Source: Rhodanobacter sp.
Lineage (GTDB): Bacteria; Pseudomonadota; Gammaproteobacteria; Xanthomonadales; Rhodanobacteraceae
DNA length: 64,000 nucleotides
NCBI GenBank assembly: GCA_004298045.1
Contig: SCRM01000007.1
Coordinates: 62,001 to 126,000 of the forward strand
Direction: 5' to 3'
The notes under the pieces were generated by a model, which did no database searches, was not told the DNA's origin, and saw only the letters and a program-made list of their open reading frames with translations. Of the stretch, positions 1-8,985 are shown in pieces. Position 1 is the first letter of the stretch. Every line of letters starts with the position of its first letter. A program made the position numbers and the translations under genes.

Positions 1-788
1 GCGAAGTAGATGTGCCGCCCGTTCGCCCACTGATGCACGCGGCGGCTGCCGACCAGGGTGTCGTTGCCCACTAGTTTCAGTGTGGCGTCCGACACCTTGC
101 ACGGCACCTTGGGGTCGTCGTGGAAGCCGTGCGCGAAGTCCACCAGCAGGTGCGCCTTGCCACCCTTGGCGAAGGTGTAGCGGTGCAGGCCCGTGCGCAG
201 CGTGGCGGTGAGCTCGGCAAGGATGTCGTGGTCGGTGAGGCGCACGCGGTAGTAGCCGGGCACACCCTGTTCGGAGGCCCGGTCGTAGCGCGAGCGATAG
301 CCCTTGCCCGGGTGCGCCACCATGTCCGGCGTGAGGTGTGGCCCGCGCGCGGCGCCGTCGAACTTCGAGTAGTAGTTGTACGGCGGCAGGCCGCGTTCGC
401 CCGGGTCGAGCAGCACCTCGCCCTGCGCCGGCATCACCAGCACGTCGAGCATGTCGCTGGCGCCGGTACCGCTGAGGTGAGTATGCGAGAACCCCATGAT
501 CGAGCCGTCGGCCTGGTGGTAGCCCGAGCAGGCGTCCCAGCCGAAGTCGTTGGTGTCGGGCGAAAGCTGCACCATGCCCCACGGCAGCGAGGCACCGGGA
601 TAGGTGTGGCCGTGGCCACCGGTGCCGACGAACACGTCCACCCAGCGCGACACGCCGTTCTTCGCCAGGCCGGTCAGCGCCGCGGCACTGCCTTGGCCGC
701 GCGGTGCGGCAAGCGCGCCACGCGGATCGAGGCCTCCGAGCAGCGTCAATGCCGCCGCGCCTTGCAGGAATCGTCTGCGGGTCACCAT
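1..788 (-). CDS. GH92 alpha-mannosidase, N-terminal part (cut by window edge)
   Basis: The frame opens at ATG 786-788 and runs off the left edge, giving 262 residues. The N-terminus VTRRRFLQGAAALTLLGG is a twin-arginine signal, so the enzyme is exported folded. After about residue 45 come blocks typical of family GH92: WVDVFVGTGGHGHTYPGA, PWGMVQLSPDTN, GWDACSGYH and GFSHTHLSGTG. GH92 enzymes are calcium-dependent inverting exo-alpha-mannosidases that trim high-mannose N-glycans. The gene follows GH125 and GH2 beta-mannosidase on the same strand with a 36-bp gap, so it is probably their last visible partner. The C-terminal catalytic acids lie outside the window, so completeness cannot be judged. 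Confidence 0.9.
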   Translation of the reverse strand, partial: MVTRRRFLQGAAALTLLGGLDPRGALAAPRGQGSAAALTGLAKNGVSRWVDVFVGTGGHGHTYPGASLPWGMVQLSPDTNDFGWDACSGYHQADGSIMGFSHTHLSGTGASDMLDVLVMPAQGEVLLDPGERGLPPYNYYSKFDGAARGPHLTPDMVAHPGKGYRSRYDRASEQGVPGYYRVRLTDHDILAELTATLRTGLHRYTFAKGGKAHLLVDFAHGFHDDPKVPCKVSDATLKLVGNDTLVGSRRVHQWANGRHIYF

Positions 789-824
789 GGTCGTGGACTC
801 CTCTGGGAATGTGGGGTGCGGTGA

Positions 825-2264
825 TTACCGCAGCAGTTCGGGGTGGTGGTGGGCCAGTCCGGCGATCAGCTCGCCGAACAGGCTGTTGGCCCAGGCAAAC
901 CAGGGCCGGGTGAAATGGGCGGGATCGTCCTGGTCGAAGGCCTCGTGCATGAAGCCGGTGCCCGCATGGGTGGTCTTCAGCCAGTGCAGGCACTGGCGGA
1001 TCTCGCCGGCATCCGCGCTGGTGAGCGCGCGCACCATCAGCGACATCGGCCAGATCATGCGCAGGCCCTCGTGCGGCCCGCCGATGCCTTCCGCCGCCTT
1101 GCCGCGGAAGAAATACGGGTTGCGTGCGCCCCAGGCGCGGGCGCGGGTGCGCTGGTAGCGCGCGTCGCCGCGCGCGCAGAAACCGAGATACGGCAGCGCC
1201 AGCAGGCTGGGCACGTTGGCGTCGTCCATGGACAGCTGGTTGCCGTAACCGTCCACCTCATAGGCCCAGAAGTCCGCGCCACCCTCGTGCATCACGGCGT
1301 GCTGCTCCAGCGCCGCCTGCACCTCGGCCGCCAGCGCCTCGCAGTCGGCGGCGAACGCCGCGTCGCCGTGCAGCGCGCGCGCCATCTCCGCGAGCTGGCG
1401 CAGCGAGACCACCGCGAACGCGTTGGCCGGCACGAATAGCGGATAGATGCAGGCATCGTCGGACGGCCGGAACATCGAGAAGATCATCCCCACCGGCAGC
1501 GCCGGATTGCCGTAGCCGCCCAGCGGCACCGTGTCGGTGGGCACCGCCGAGGCGCGCTGGAAGTGGTACGGGCCCGGCCCGTGCTTGCGCTGCTGCGCGC
1601 GGAACGTCGCCAGCACCAGGTGCATCGCGCCGCGCCAGTCGTCGTCGAACGGCACGCGGTCGCCGGTGGCTTTCCAGTAGCCGTGGGCGATGCGGATCGT
1701 CCAGCACAGCGAATCGATCTCCCACTTGCGCTCGGCCACGCCGGGCTGCATGTCGGTGAGGTCGTGCTGCGCCCAGTCCAGCGTGGTCCTGCCGCGCGGA
1801 TCGGGCAGGAAGGCGTTGGCGTACGGGTCGATGGTGATGCACGCCGCGTGGCGATGGATCAGCCCGCGGTACAGCCGGCGCAGCGACGCATCCTTCGCCG
1901 CCAGCGGCAGGTACGGCCACACCTGTGCGGAGGAATCGCGCAGCCACATCGCGTCGATGTCGCCGGTGATGACGAAGGTGTCCGGCTTGCCGTGCAGGGT
2001 GTCCATCTGCACCGTGGTGTCCAGCGTGTTCGGGTAGCAGTTGCCGAACATCCAGCGCAGCTCGGGGTCGCCGATCTTCGCCTGCACGCGGGCGATTTCC
2101 GCCTCCACCGCGGGGCTGGTGAACTTGCGCTTGCCGGGCGGCGGGCGATGACTGGATCGCGCCGATGCCGTGGCCGGCGCGGCGAAGCCGGGCAAGGCCA
2201 GCGCCGCGGCGCCGCCACCGATCAGCTTGAGCAGGTCGCGGCGGGAAAGGTTGCCCATGGTCAT
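825..2264 (-). CDS. GH125 exo-alpha-1,6-mannosidase
   Basis: This 479-residue protein starts with a Tat signal (LSRRDLLKLIGGGAAALALP). The conserved GH125 (DUF1237) signature GDIDAMWLRDSS sits at residues 101-112, preceded by FGNCYPNTLDTT. The family is a metal-independent inverting exo-alpha-1,6-mannosidase with an (alpha/alpha)6 barrel. The start ATG overlaps the stop of the upstream beta-mannosidase (ATGA at 2261-2264), so the two are translationally coupled; a second ATG lies two codons in. In the N-glycan pathway it would remove the alpha-1,6 arm after GH92 has trimmed alpha-1,2/1,3 residues. The exact linkage is inferred from the family. Confidence 0.92.
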   Translation of the reverse strand: MTMGNLSRRDLLKLIGGGAAALALPGFAAPATASARSSHRPPPGKRKFTSPAVEAEIARVQAKIGDPELRWMFGNCYPNTLDTTVQMDTLHGKPDTFVITGDIDAMWLRDSSAQVWPYLPLAAKDASLRRLYRGLIHRHAACITIDPYANAFLPDPRGRTTLDWAQHDLTDMQPGVAERKWEIDSLCWTIRIAHGYWKATGDRVPFDDDWRGAMHLVLATFRAQQRKHGPGPYHFQRASAVPTDTVPLGGYGNPALPVGMIFSMFRPSDDACIYPLFVPANAFAVVSLRQLAEMARALHGDAAFAADCEALAAEVQAALEQHAVMHEGGADFWAYEVDGYGNQLSMDDANVPSLLALPYLGFCARGDARYQRTRARAWGARNPYFFRGKAAEGIGGPHEGLRMIWPMSLMVRALTSADAGEIRQCLHWLKTTHAGTGFMHEAFDQDDPAHFTRPWFAWANSLFGELIAGLAHHHPELLR

Positions 2265-4930
2265 GGCGTGGTCTCCGTGGCGGCGTACAAGCTGCGCACC
2301 GTCAGCGCATGCTTCAGCGCGGCCGCATCAGCCGTACTGTCGAGGTGCAGCGTCACCGATTCGCCGGGTAGCAGGTCGAAGGCATTGTCGGAAAGCCGCA
2401 CATCCAGCGCGCCGAAGTCGATCCACACTTCGCGCGCAAAGCGCTGCGCGCTCACCGTGAGGCTGTGGCCGTCGGCGGCGAGCTGCGCCTTCATGCCGGG
2501 ATCGGGCAGTTGCAGATCCTTGGCCTGCCCGAAATACACGAGGTCGCGGCTGAGCACCTTGCCGTGGTCCAGCCACTCGAACACTGCCACCGTGCGGCGC
2601 GGATCGGCGCCGTGCAGCAGTTGCGCATCGTTGTAGTCGCCAGCACCGGTGCTGGCCAGCGCCGCCACCCGCACGGCCTGCGTGTGCTCCCACACCGGCT
2701 TGCCATCCATCCCGAGCACGCGGATGCGCAAGTCGGTATTCATCAGCGTCGTGGCGTCCGACACCAGCGACACCTGGGTGACGCCACCCGTGCGGATCGC
2801 CACCCCCCGCAGCGGCGCATAGAAACGCTTCGCGTGGTATTGCAGCGCTTTCCAGCGGCCGTCGTAGTCAATGCTGGACCAGGTGACGCCCGGCCACACG
2901 TCGTTGAGCTGCCAGTACAGCGAGCCCATGCTCTGCGGCCGCGACGCGCGCAGATGCTCGGCGGCGAGCTGGATGCCCTCGGCCTGCATCACTTGGCTGA
3001 GGTAGACCAATGAGGTGAAGTCCTTCGGCTTGCCGTACTCGCGCTCCACGTACATCAAGAGACGCTGGTTGCCCTTGCCCTGGTCGAACTTCTGGTGCGC
3101 GCGCAACACCGGCGAGTCGATCGCGAGGTCGCCCGGGTCGAGCACGCTGCGCAACGTCGCCATCGACGGGAAGGACTGCAGGCCGTATTCGGACTGGAAG
3201 CGCGGGGTGACATCAAGGTAAGCGCTGGCCGGCAGCGCGGCGCCCGACCACACGTTCCAGTAGTGGTAGTCGCCGTTGTCCAGCACATTGGCCTTGGTGT
3301 CGTAGTCGCTGCTGGGCGTACTCGGCCAGTACGGCACCTCGGGCGACTGCGACGCGACCACGTCGCGCAGCGTGTGGTCGAACAGCTCGCGCATGCCCTG
3401 CTCGACGCGTGCGCTCGCGGCCTTGCCCTGCGCCTTCTGGAAATCCAGGCTGGTGCCCCAGGACTCCCACGCGGTTTCCACCTCGTTGTTGCCGGCCCAC
3501 AGGACGATGGACGGATGGTCGCGCAGGCGATCCACCTGTTCGATTGCCTCGATGCGCGTGTTGTTGCGGAAGGCCTGGTCGTAGGGCGGGATCGCGCCGC
3601 CGAACATGAAGTCCTGCCACACCATCAGGCCGAGCTTGTCGGCTTCGGCGTAGAACGCTTCCTCGAGGTAATAACCGCCGCCCCAGACGCGCAGCATGTT
3701 CATGTTCGCGTCGCGCGCCGACCGCAGCATCGCATCGATGCGCGCCGGCGTGACGCGGTTTGGAAACATGTCCATCGGGATCACGTTCGCGCCCTTGGCG
3801 AAGATCGGCACGCCGTTCACCACGAAGGCGAAGCTCTTGCCCCATTGGTCCTTCTGGCGCAGCAGCTCGACGCTGCGCAGGCCGGTGACGCGATCCGCAC
3901 TGGCGACTTTCCTGCCGTCCACCGCGACCTCGACATGGAAGTCGTACAGGTTCGGCTTGCCGTAACCCACTGGCCACCAGCGCACGGGATGGGCGATCTC
4001 AAACGGAATGCTCAATGTGTGCTCGCCAACCTGCAGCGTCAGCGCGCGCTCAAGGGTTTGCGTGCCACCGTCCGGTGCGCGCCAGCGCAGCATCACCTTT
4101 GCCTGGCCTGCCGCATCGGCGGCGATGCGCAACTGCGCCTGCAATTGCGCCACGTCGGCATCCACCTTCGGCTGCGCGATGTGGAAACCGGCGAGGCGCA
4201 GCGTGTCCCAGCTCTCCAGCTTCACCGGCTGCCAAATGCCCTCGGTGACGATGCGCGGGCCCCAGTCCCAGCCGTACTGGTAGGCGGCCTTGCGCACGTA
4301 ATTGGCCGTCTGCTTGCCTTCGGGCTCGTCGCCGAAGGCCGAGTCGAACTCGCCCGGCAGCGCATAGGGCTGTTTCAGCAGCCAGGGCTGCAGCCGCGCG
4401 ATCGGCGAATGCAGCGTGACTTCCAGCGTGTTCGTGCCCGCATGCAGCCATGGCTTCGCGCCCCCCCGCCAGCGACGGAACATGTTGTCGGCGGCGAGCA
4501 GCCTGTGGCCGTTGAGCGAGACGTCGGCGAAGGTGTCCAGGCCGTCGAACACCAGCTCGATGTGCTTGCGCGCCAGCGTGGCGGCATCCACGGTGAAGCG
4601 CGTGCGGTACTGCCAGTCGGCCAGGCCCACCCACTGGATCTTCGCCTCGTTGTCGCGCCGGTACGGATCGGGCACCTGCTTCGCAGCCAGCAGGTCGGTC
4701 TGCACCGTGCCGGGCACGCTCGCCGGCATCCAGTGCGCAGCCTGCGGATGCTCCGCGGCTTGGCGGTTGCCGGGCGCAAGCCGGAACTGCCAGCCGGCAT
4801 CCAGTGATCGCGTGGCAAGTGCGTCGGCGCGGCAGCCGCCCGCACCCAGCAGCGCAAGCACGCACAAGACGGCTATCAGGCCGCGCCGCACGCCGGTAAT
4901 TTGACACGATTCAAATCGGGGGTTGAACAC
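2261..4930 (-). CDS. GH2 beta-mannosidase
   Basis: An exported GH2 enzyme of 889 residues, close to the usual beta-mannosidase length. It has a jelly-roll sugar-binding domain first, then the barrel with the acid/base Glu in WAGNNEVETAW (near residue 481) and the nucleophile Glu in QSEYGLQSFPSM (near 580). It would remove the core beta-1,4-mannose of N-glycans. The N-terminus (GLIAVLCVLALLGAGGC) looks like a lipoprotein signal with a non-standard lipobox. The listed GTG start at 4930 has a GAGGTG ribosome site with about 7 bases spacing. A second GTG at 4891 begins just before the signal peptide and would place the operator at 4899-4916 upstream of the gene. Its stop overlaps the GH125 start. 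Confidence 0.92.
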   Translation of the reverse strand: MFNPRFESCQITGVRRGLIAVLCVLALLGAGGCRADALATRSLDAGWQFRLAPGNRQAAEHPQAAHWMPASVPGTVQTDLLAAKQVPDPYRRDNEAKIQWVGLADWQYRTRFTVDAATLARKHIELVFDGLDTFADVSLNGHRLLAADNMFRRWRGGAKPWLHAGTNTLEVTLHSPIARLQPWLLKQPYALPGEFDSAFGDEPEGKQTANYVRKAAYQYGWDWGPRIVTEGIWQPVKLESWDTLRLAGFHIAQPKVDADVAQLQAQLRIAADAAGQAKVMLRWRAPDGGTQTLERALTLQVGEHTLSIPFEIAHPVRWWPVGYGKPNLYDFHVEVAVDGRKVASADRVTGLRSVELLRQKDQWGKSFAFVVNGVPIFAKGANVIPMDMFPNRVTPARIDAMLRSARDANMNMLRVWGGGYYLEEAFYAEADKLGLMVWQDFMFGGAIPPYDQAFRNNTRIEAIEQVDRLRDHPSIVLWAGNNEVETAWESWGTSLDFQKAQGKAASARVEQGMRELFDHTLRDVVASQSPEVPYWPSTPSSDYDTKANVLDNGDYHYWNVWSGAALPASAYLDVTPRFQSEYGLQSFPSMATLRSVLDPGDLAIDSPVLRAHQKFDQGKGNQRLLMYVEREYGKPKDFTSLVYLSQVMQAEGIQLAAEHLRASRPQSMGSLYWQLNDVWPGVTWSSIDYDGRWKALQYHAKRFYAPLRGVAIRTGGVTQVSLVSDATTLMNTDLRIRVLGMDGKPVWEHTQAVRVAALASTGAGDYNDAQLLHGADPRRTVAVFEWLDHGKVLSRDLVYFGQAKDLQLPDPGMKAQLAADGHSLTVSAQRFAREVWIDFGALDVRLSDNAFDLLPGESVTLHLDSTADAAALKHALTVRSLYAATETTP
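4899..4916. promoter_or_regulatory. LacI-type operator, copy 1 (GH2 unit)
   Basis: ATTTGACACGATTCAAAT is an 18-bp inverted repeat. Its outer arms ATTTGA/TCAAAT are perfect and it is centred on CG, the usual geometry of LacI-family operators. A related copy lies at 6917-6934 upstream of the glycosylasparaginase (13 of 18 bases identical). It overlaps the first codons of GH2 if translation starts at 4930 and lies just upstream if it starts at 4891. No regulator gene for this motif is visible in the window. Confidence 0.6.
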
Positions 4931-5004
4931 GCCAGCACCTCGCGTACATCGTCAGTCCAGCTACCGCGACACATATCCGACCGGGACATGCGTGAACTTT
5001 CGCG

Positions 5005-5823
5005 TCATGTGCCGTGCTTCATCGACGCGCCCGACGTCGGTTCGTGCCTGCTCCGTGGCCAAGCCTCGCGCTGAAGATCATCGTCCCCACGCTCGACCCT
5101 CCCCAATGCCTGCACAAGCATGCGCACCTGCGCCACATCGGTACGCCATTCGCCGCCTTGCATCTCGGCCAGTTGCGGCGGGCGATGGCGCATGCCGGAG
5201 GCCAGCTGCCGCTTGGCGGAAGCATGAAACTCGCTCGCCCCGGTGGATCGCACAAGCCCGGGCAGGTTGTCGGCAGTCACGCCGGCGCCGGGCATGACAG
5301 CCAGGCGCCCCGCCGACTGCCGCACCAGTTCGCGGATCAGGGGTACGCCTTCGGACACGTTGGCCTGCCCACCCGAGGTGAGCACGCGCGCACAACCCAA
5401 CCCGATCACATCCTCGAGCGCGCGATACGGGTCGCTGGCAAGATCGAAGGCGCGATGGAAGGTGACGTCCATGTTGCCCGCCGCGCCAAACAGGCTGCGG
5501 CAACGCCGCACGTCCACCCCGCCATCGGCGTCGAGCACGCCCAGCACCACGCCATCGCAGCCCTGCGTGGCGCAGTACTCGATGTCGCGCAGCATGGCCT
5601 CGCACTCGGCATCGTCGTAGAGAAAGTCACCGGCGCGCGGGCGAATCAGTACGCAAAGCGGAATGCGCAGCCGTTCGCGCGCCATCGCGATGCACGCCGG
5701 CGAGGGCGTAAGTCCCCCCAGCTCCAGCGCCGCGCACAGCTCCACCCGCCCCGCCCCGCCAGCCTGTGCGGCGAGCGCCGAGGCCACCGAGTTGGCGGCC
5801 ACTTCGAGCAGGCGCGCGCTCAT
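5005..5823 (-). CDS. cutC: CutC family copper homeostasis protein
   Basis: A 272-residue cytoplasmic TIM-barrel protein of the CutC family. It opens with MSARLLEVAANSVASALAA and contains GAGRVELCAALELGGLTPS, the RPRAGDFLY block, VTFHRAFD and VLTSGG. The ATG at 5821-5823 overlaps the stop of the glycosylasparaginase (ATGA), so it is translated with that gene. The biochemical role of CutC is unsettled: a copper role was proposed from genetics, but the fold is that of a sugar-processing barrel. Its position inside an N-glycan locus suggests a carbohydrate role here (inference). The longer open frame upstream of 5823 is only the shadow of the neighbouring gene. Confidence 0.93.
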   Translation of the reverse strand: MSARLLEVAANSVASALAAQAGGAGRVELCAALELGGLTPSPACIAMARERLRIPLCVLIRPRAGDFLYDDAECEAMLRDIEYCATQGCDGVVLGVLDADGGVDVRRCRSLFGAAGNMDVTFHRAFDLASDPYRALEDVIGLGCARVLTSGGQANVSEGVPLIRELVRQSAGRLAVMPGAGVTADNLPGLVRSTGASEFHASAKRQLASGMRHRPPQLAEMQGGEWRTDVAQVRMLVQALGRVERGDDDLQREAWPRSRHEPTSGASMKHGT

Positions 5824-6860
5824 GTGGCGAACACGCTGCGCGCAGGGATCAGCGCGCGCTGATCCTTCGCATCGCACACCGCGTAGGAAAAACCGGGCTG
5901 GATCGCCCAGGCGCCCACCTCGCCGTCCTTGTTCATGGCGAGGAAGGCCACCTGGATCTCGTTTGCCGTCTTCGGCTGCTTGCGCACGACGCGCAGCACG
6001 GCCTCGCGGCAGGCTTCGGTGGGCGTGCGGCCCTGGCGCATCAGTTCCACCACGAGGAAGCTGCCGGCGTTGCGGATCACCTCCTCGCCCACGCCGGTGG
6101 AGGTGGCGCCACCCACTTCGCCGTCCACGTACAGGCCGGCGCCGATGATCGGCGAATCGCCCACGCAACCGTGCAGCTTCCACGCCATGCCGCTGGTGGT
6201 GCAGGCGCCGGCGAGCTTGCCGTGCACATCCAGCGCCAGCATGCCGATGGTGTCGTGGTTGTCCTTGCCGCCCGGCAGGCCGGCAGGTGCGTCGGCGCCA
6301 TAGCTGCGCACCTCACTGTTGATTTGCGGTCGGTAGTGCGCGGTCTTCAGCCACTCGTGCCAAGCCTTCTCCGCCTCCGGCGTCAACAGGTTTTCCTGCT
6401 CGAAGCCCTGCTCCAACGCGAACTGCAACGCGCCATCGCCGGCCAGCAGCACATGCGGAGTGCGTTCCATCACCCGCCGCGCCACCGAGATCGCATGGGT
6501 GACGTGTTCCAGCGCCGCCACCGCGCCGCAATGGCCATCGGCATCCATGATGCTGGCATCCAGCGTCACCTTGCCGTCGCGGTCCGGGTAACCGCCCTTG
6601 CCCACGCTGTGGTTCTTGAGATCCGCTTCAGGCACACGCGCACCGGCTTCCACCGCATCGAGCGAATGGCCGCCGTGCCCCAGGATCGCCCACGCCGCCT
6701 GGTTGGCGGCAACACCGAAGTCCCAGGTGGAAGCGACGCGCACCACGCCAACGCCACGTGCGGCGATCGCCAAGGGCGTGGCGGTGGCCGCAGCCTTGCC
6801 GGTGGCCACCGCCACCGCGCCGAGCACCGAGGCCTTCAGAAATTGCCGACGAGCAACCAT
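5820..6860 (-). CDS. N4-(beta-N-acetylglucosaminyl)-L-asparaginase (glycosylasparaginase)
   Basis: A 346-residue Ntn-hydrolase that cleaves the GlcNAc-Asn bond, the last step in N-glycan breakdown. The autocleavage/nucleophile site NHDTIGML places the catalytic Thr at residue 204. HGCVGDSPIIGAGLYVD and GATSTGVGEE follow, closely resembling aspartylglucosaminidase. MVARRQFLKASVLGAVAVAT is a Tat signal, so the enzyme is periplasmic. The start at 6860 was chosen because GGAGG (6866-6870) lies five bases upstream and the Tat signal begins there; the open frame extends further but without homology. A LacI-type palindrome sits 57 bases upstream. Its stop overlaps cutC. Confidence 0.93.
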   Translation of the reverse strand: MVARRQFLKASVLGAVAVATGKAAATATPLAIAARGVGVVRVASTWDFGVAANQAAWAILGHGGHSLDAVEAGARVPEADLKNHSVGKGGYPDRDGKVTLDASIMDADGHCGAVAALEHVTHAISVARRVMERTPHVLLAGDGALQFALEQGFEQENLLTPEAEKAWHEWLKTAHYRPQINSEVRSYGADAPAGLPGGKDNHDTIGMLALDVHGKLAGACTTSGMAWKLHGCVGDSPIIGAGLYVDGEVGGATSTGVGEEVIRNAGSFLVVELMRQGRTPTEACREAVLRVVRKQPKTANEIQVAFLAMNKDGEVGAWAIQPGFSYAVCDAKDQRALIPARSVFAT

Positions 6861-6916
6861 CGCGTCCTCCCCACCCCACGGTTCGCCATTGAGCCGCAGG
6901 CCTAGCTTGCAATGAA

Positions 6917-6934
6917 ATTTAGATCGTTTCAAAT
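6917..6934. promoter_or_regulatory. LacI-type operator, copy 2 (glycosylasparaginase unit)
   Basis: ATTTAGATCGTTTCAAAT is an imperfect 18-bp inverted repeat centred on CG, with outer ATTT/AAAT arms. It shares TTCAAATCGGG with the copy at 4899-4916. It lies 57-74 bases upstream of the ATG at 6860, a usual place for a repressor site. The rest of the gap 6861-7213 shows no gene. Confidence 0.55.
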
Positions 6935-7213
6935 CGGGACAGACTAGCGTCAACCCACCGGTCCGGCATGTCGCACTGCAGTAAGGGGTCTGGTCTCCCC
7001 GATCGCCATCGTTTCCGACCGGTCGAAGCTTGCGAGGCACGCACGGCCGCGATGCCACCACCCGACGTCAGCTACGGCGGGCGTCCTGCTCGGCAACACC
7101 GGTGAATCGATCGGGTGTGAACGGGCGGTGCTTGGCTATCTGCTGCCGCGCTGGTATCCCCCTGAAACCTGGTACGGCGGGAGGGTGCCTTGGTGAATAC
7201 TTGCGGCTGATCT

Positions 7214-8413
7214 TCAGGCACCCATGGATGCCGGGGACGAGGGACTCGCCACCCACCGCGTCAGGAGCACCGTGGCGCCCACCGCGCACAAGGCGCCAAA
7301 GCCGAAGGCAACGGCGGCGGAAACGGACTGCCAGAGCGCCCCGAAGATCAGCGAGGCCGGCAACAACATGAGGCCCGCCACCAGGTTGTACCAGCCATAG
7401 GCGGTGCCACTGCGTTCGCCTTCGACCAGATCGGCCACCAGCGCTTTTTCGGTTCCTTCCAGGGCTGCGGTGACGGTGCCGTAGAGGACAAACGCCAGCC
7501 ACAAGGCCCAATCCGCCTGCGGCAGCAGCCCGATGACCAGATACGCGACCGCGTATGCGGCCCATGCCGATCCCAGCACGCGGATTCGCCCCAGGCGGTC
7601 GGACAACGCCGAAAGTGGCGTGGACAGCAGCATGGCAACCGCCGAGTACAACACCCACATCAGCACGACCCGTTCGGCACTCGCGCCTATTTGCTCGGCA
7701 CGCAGCAACAGGAACATGTTCGACGAGTTGCCCAGCGTGAACAAACCCAGCGTCACGAGATAGCGGCGGAAGGCGGGAGGAAGTTGCCCGACCCGCCAAT
7801 CGAACCCGGCGCGTATCACCGGGACGCGAATGGCGGGTTCCGGGATGCGCGAGGCCAGCACGATCACGGCCACTGCCGGCACCACGGACCACAGGAAAAT
7901 CGCGCGCAGCGACAAACCCCAGGCCAGCAGCGCCGCCGCCACGAGCGGCCCGATGACCGCGCCGGCATCGTCCATGGCGCGATGCAGGCCGAACGCCAAT
8001 CCGCGCTGCTCCGGCGTCACGCTCAAACTCAGCAAGGCGTCGCGGGGCGCGCTTCGCAGCCCCTTGCCGGCGCGATCGGCAAGGCGACAGCCGAGCACGC
8101 CAAGCCAGCTCGTGGACAGCCCGATCAACGGTCGCGCCAGGCCACTGACCACATAGCCACTGCCGATCCAGCCGCGCATCCGCCGGCTACGATCGGCCAG
8201 CACCCCGGCGGCCAGCTTCAACACGCTGCTGCTGGCTTCAGCCACTCCCTCGATCAGGCCCAATGCACGCGGTCCGGCCATCAATACGGCGCTCAGGTAC
8301 AGCGGTATCAACGGGTAAATCATGTCGCTGGCGCTGTCGTTGGCCAGGCTGAGCGCGCCGAGAATCCACACCATGCGCGGCAGCTTGCGCAACGTCTGCA
8401 GGGCACGCTTCAC
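7214..8413 (-). CDS. MFS transporter coupled to merR
   Basis: A 399-residue membrane protein with about 12 hydrophobic segments and MFS loop motifs ([43 protein letters not shown]). The start is taken as GTG 8411-8413 ([16 protein letters not shown]) because it overlaps the merR stop as GTGA and precedes the first membrane segment; upstream in-frame sequence is the merR shadow. The substrate is unknown. Tight coupling to merR suggests expression with the mercury region, but MFS proteins are not standard mer components, so a metal role is only inference. Confidence 0.8.
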   Translation of the reverse strand: MKRALQTLRKLPRMVWILGALSLANDSASDMIYPLIPLYLSAVLMAGPRALGLIEGVAEASSSVLKLAAGVLADRSRRMRGWIGSGYVVSGLARPLIGLSTSWLGVLGCRLADRAGKGLRSAPRDALLSLSVTPEQRGLAFGLHRAMDDAGAVIGPLVAAALLAWGLSLRAIFLWSVVPAVAVIVLASRIPEPAIRVPVIRAGFDWRVGQLPPAFRRYLVTLGLFTLGNSSNMFLLLRAEQIGASAERVVLMWVLYSAVAMLLSTPLSALSDRLGRIRVLGSAWAAYAVAYLVIGLLPQADWALWLAFVLYGTVTAALEGTEKALVADLVEGERSGTAYGWYNLVAGLMLLPASLIFGALWQSVSAAVAFGFGALCAVGATVLLTRWVASPSSPASMGA

Positions 8414-8862
8414 GTGTCCGTGTCCGATCCGCCGCGGTCTCGGCGCGCTGCGGTGCGCGCTCCGGACAGCGATGCAATGAGCGGACACGACACGCTCCCC
8501 TTGCGGGCATGACATGCCTTCACGAGCCCGGACAACGCCGTCTCCATCCGCCGCAGGCCGGCCAGCTTCTCGCGCACGCTGCGCAGCTTGACCTCCCCCA
8601 GCATGCTCGCTTCGCGGCAGTGCGTGCCGTCCTCCAGCTGCAGCAGCTCGCCGATCTCGTCCAGGCTGAATCCGAGGCATTGGGCCGATTTCACGAAACG
8701 CAGGCGGGCGACATCGGCCTGGTCGTAGCGCCGGATGCCGCCGTAGGGCTTGGCCGGTTGCCGCAACAGCCCCCTGCGCTGATAGAACCGGATGGTTTCC
8801 ACGTTGACGTCGGCCGCCTTGGCGAAGGCGCCGATCGTCAGGTCCACCGCTGCCGCATCCAT
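8410..8862 (-). CDS. merR: MerR mercury-responsive regulator
   Basis: A 150-residue MerR. The N-terminal winged helix ([24 protein letters not shown]) is followed by a dimer helix. The three mercury-binding cysteines occur in their expected settings: [16 protein letters not shown] and VSCPLIASL. This matches the mercury sensor rather than CueR or ZntR, which have a different loop. It diverges from merC-merA across a perfect mer operator at 8868-8898. Its stop overlaps the MFS start, so regulator and transporter form one unit. Confidence 0.95.
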   Translation of the reverse strand: MDAAAVDLTIGAFAKAADVNVETIRFYQRRGLLRQPAKPYGGIRRYDQADVARLRFVKSAQCLGFSLDEIGELLQLEDGTHCREASMLGEVKLRSVREKLAGLRRMETALSGLVKACHARKGSVSCPLIASLSGARTAARRDRGGSDTDT

Positions 8863-8867
8863 GATGC

Positions 8868-8898
8868 TTGACCCCGTAGTCGACTACGGAACTAGCGT
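8868..8898 (+). promoter_or_regulatory. mer operator-promoter (PmerCA)
   Basis: The -35 box TTGACC (8868-8873) and the -10-like TAGCGT (8893-8898) are 19 bases apart, the lengthened spacer typical of MerR-controlled promoters. Between them is the perfect 16-bp palindrome CCGTAGTCGACTACGG (8874-8889). MerR would untwist this spacer on binding Hg(II). The site begins five bases from the merR start, so it would also control merR itself. Confidence 0.9.
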
Positions 8899-8985
8899 TG
8901 CCGTGTCGGGGATGAATTGCAAGGCGGCACGCATGGCCGGCCTTGAGTCGAAGGCGTCGTTGAATATCCAGCAGAGGAACTCACT

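Noticed and set aside
120..824. Long plus-strand open frame over the GH92 gene
   Set aside because: It is the antisense shadow of a GC-rich coding strand; the translation is Arg/Ala/His-rich with no motif.
3095..4807. 570-codon plus-strand frame opposite GH2
   Set aside because: Antisense shadow with low-complexity composition; the minus strand carries intact GH2 catalytic motifs.
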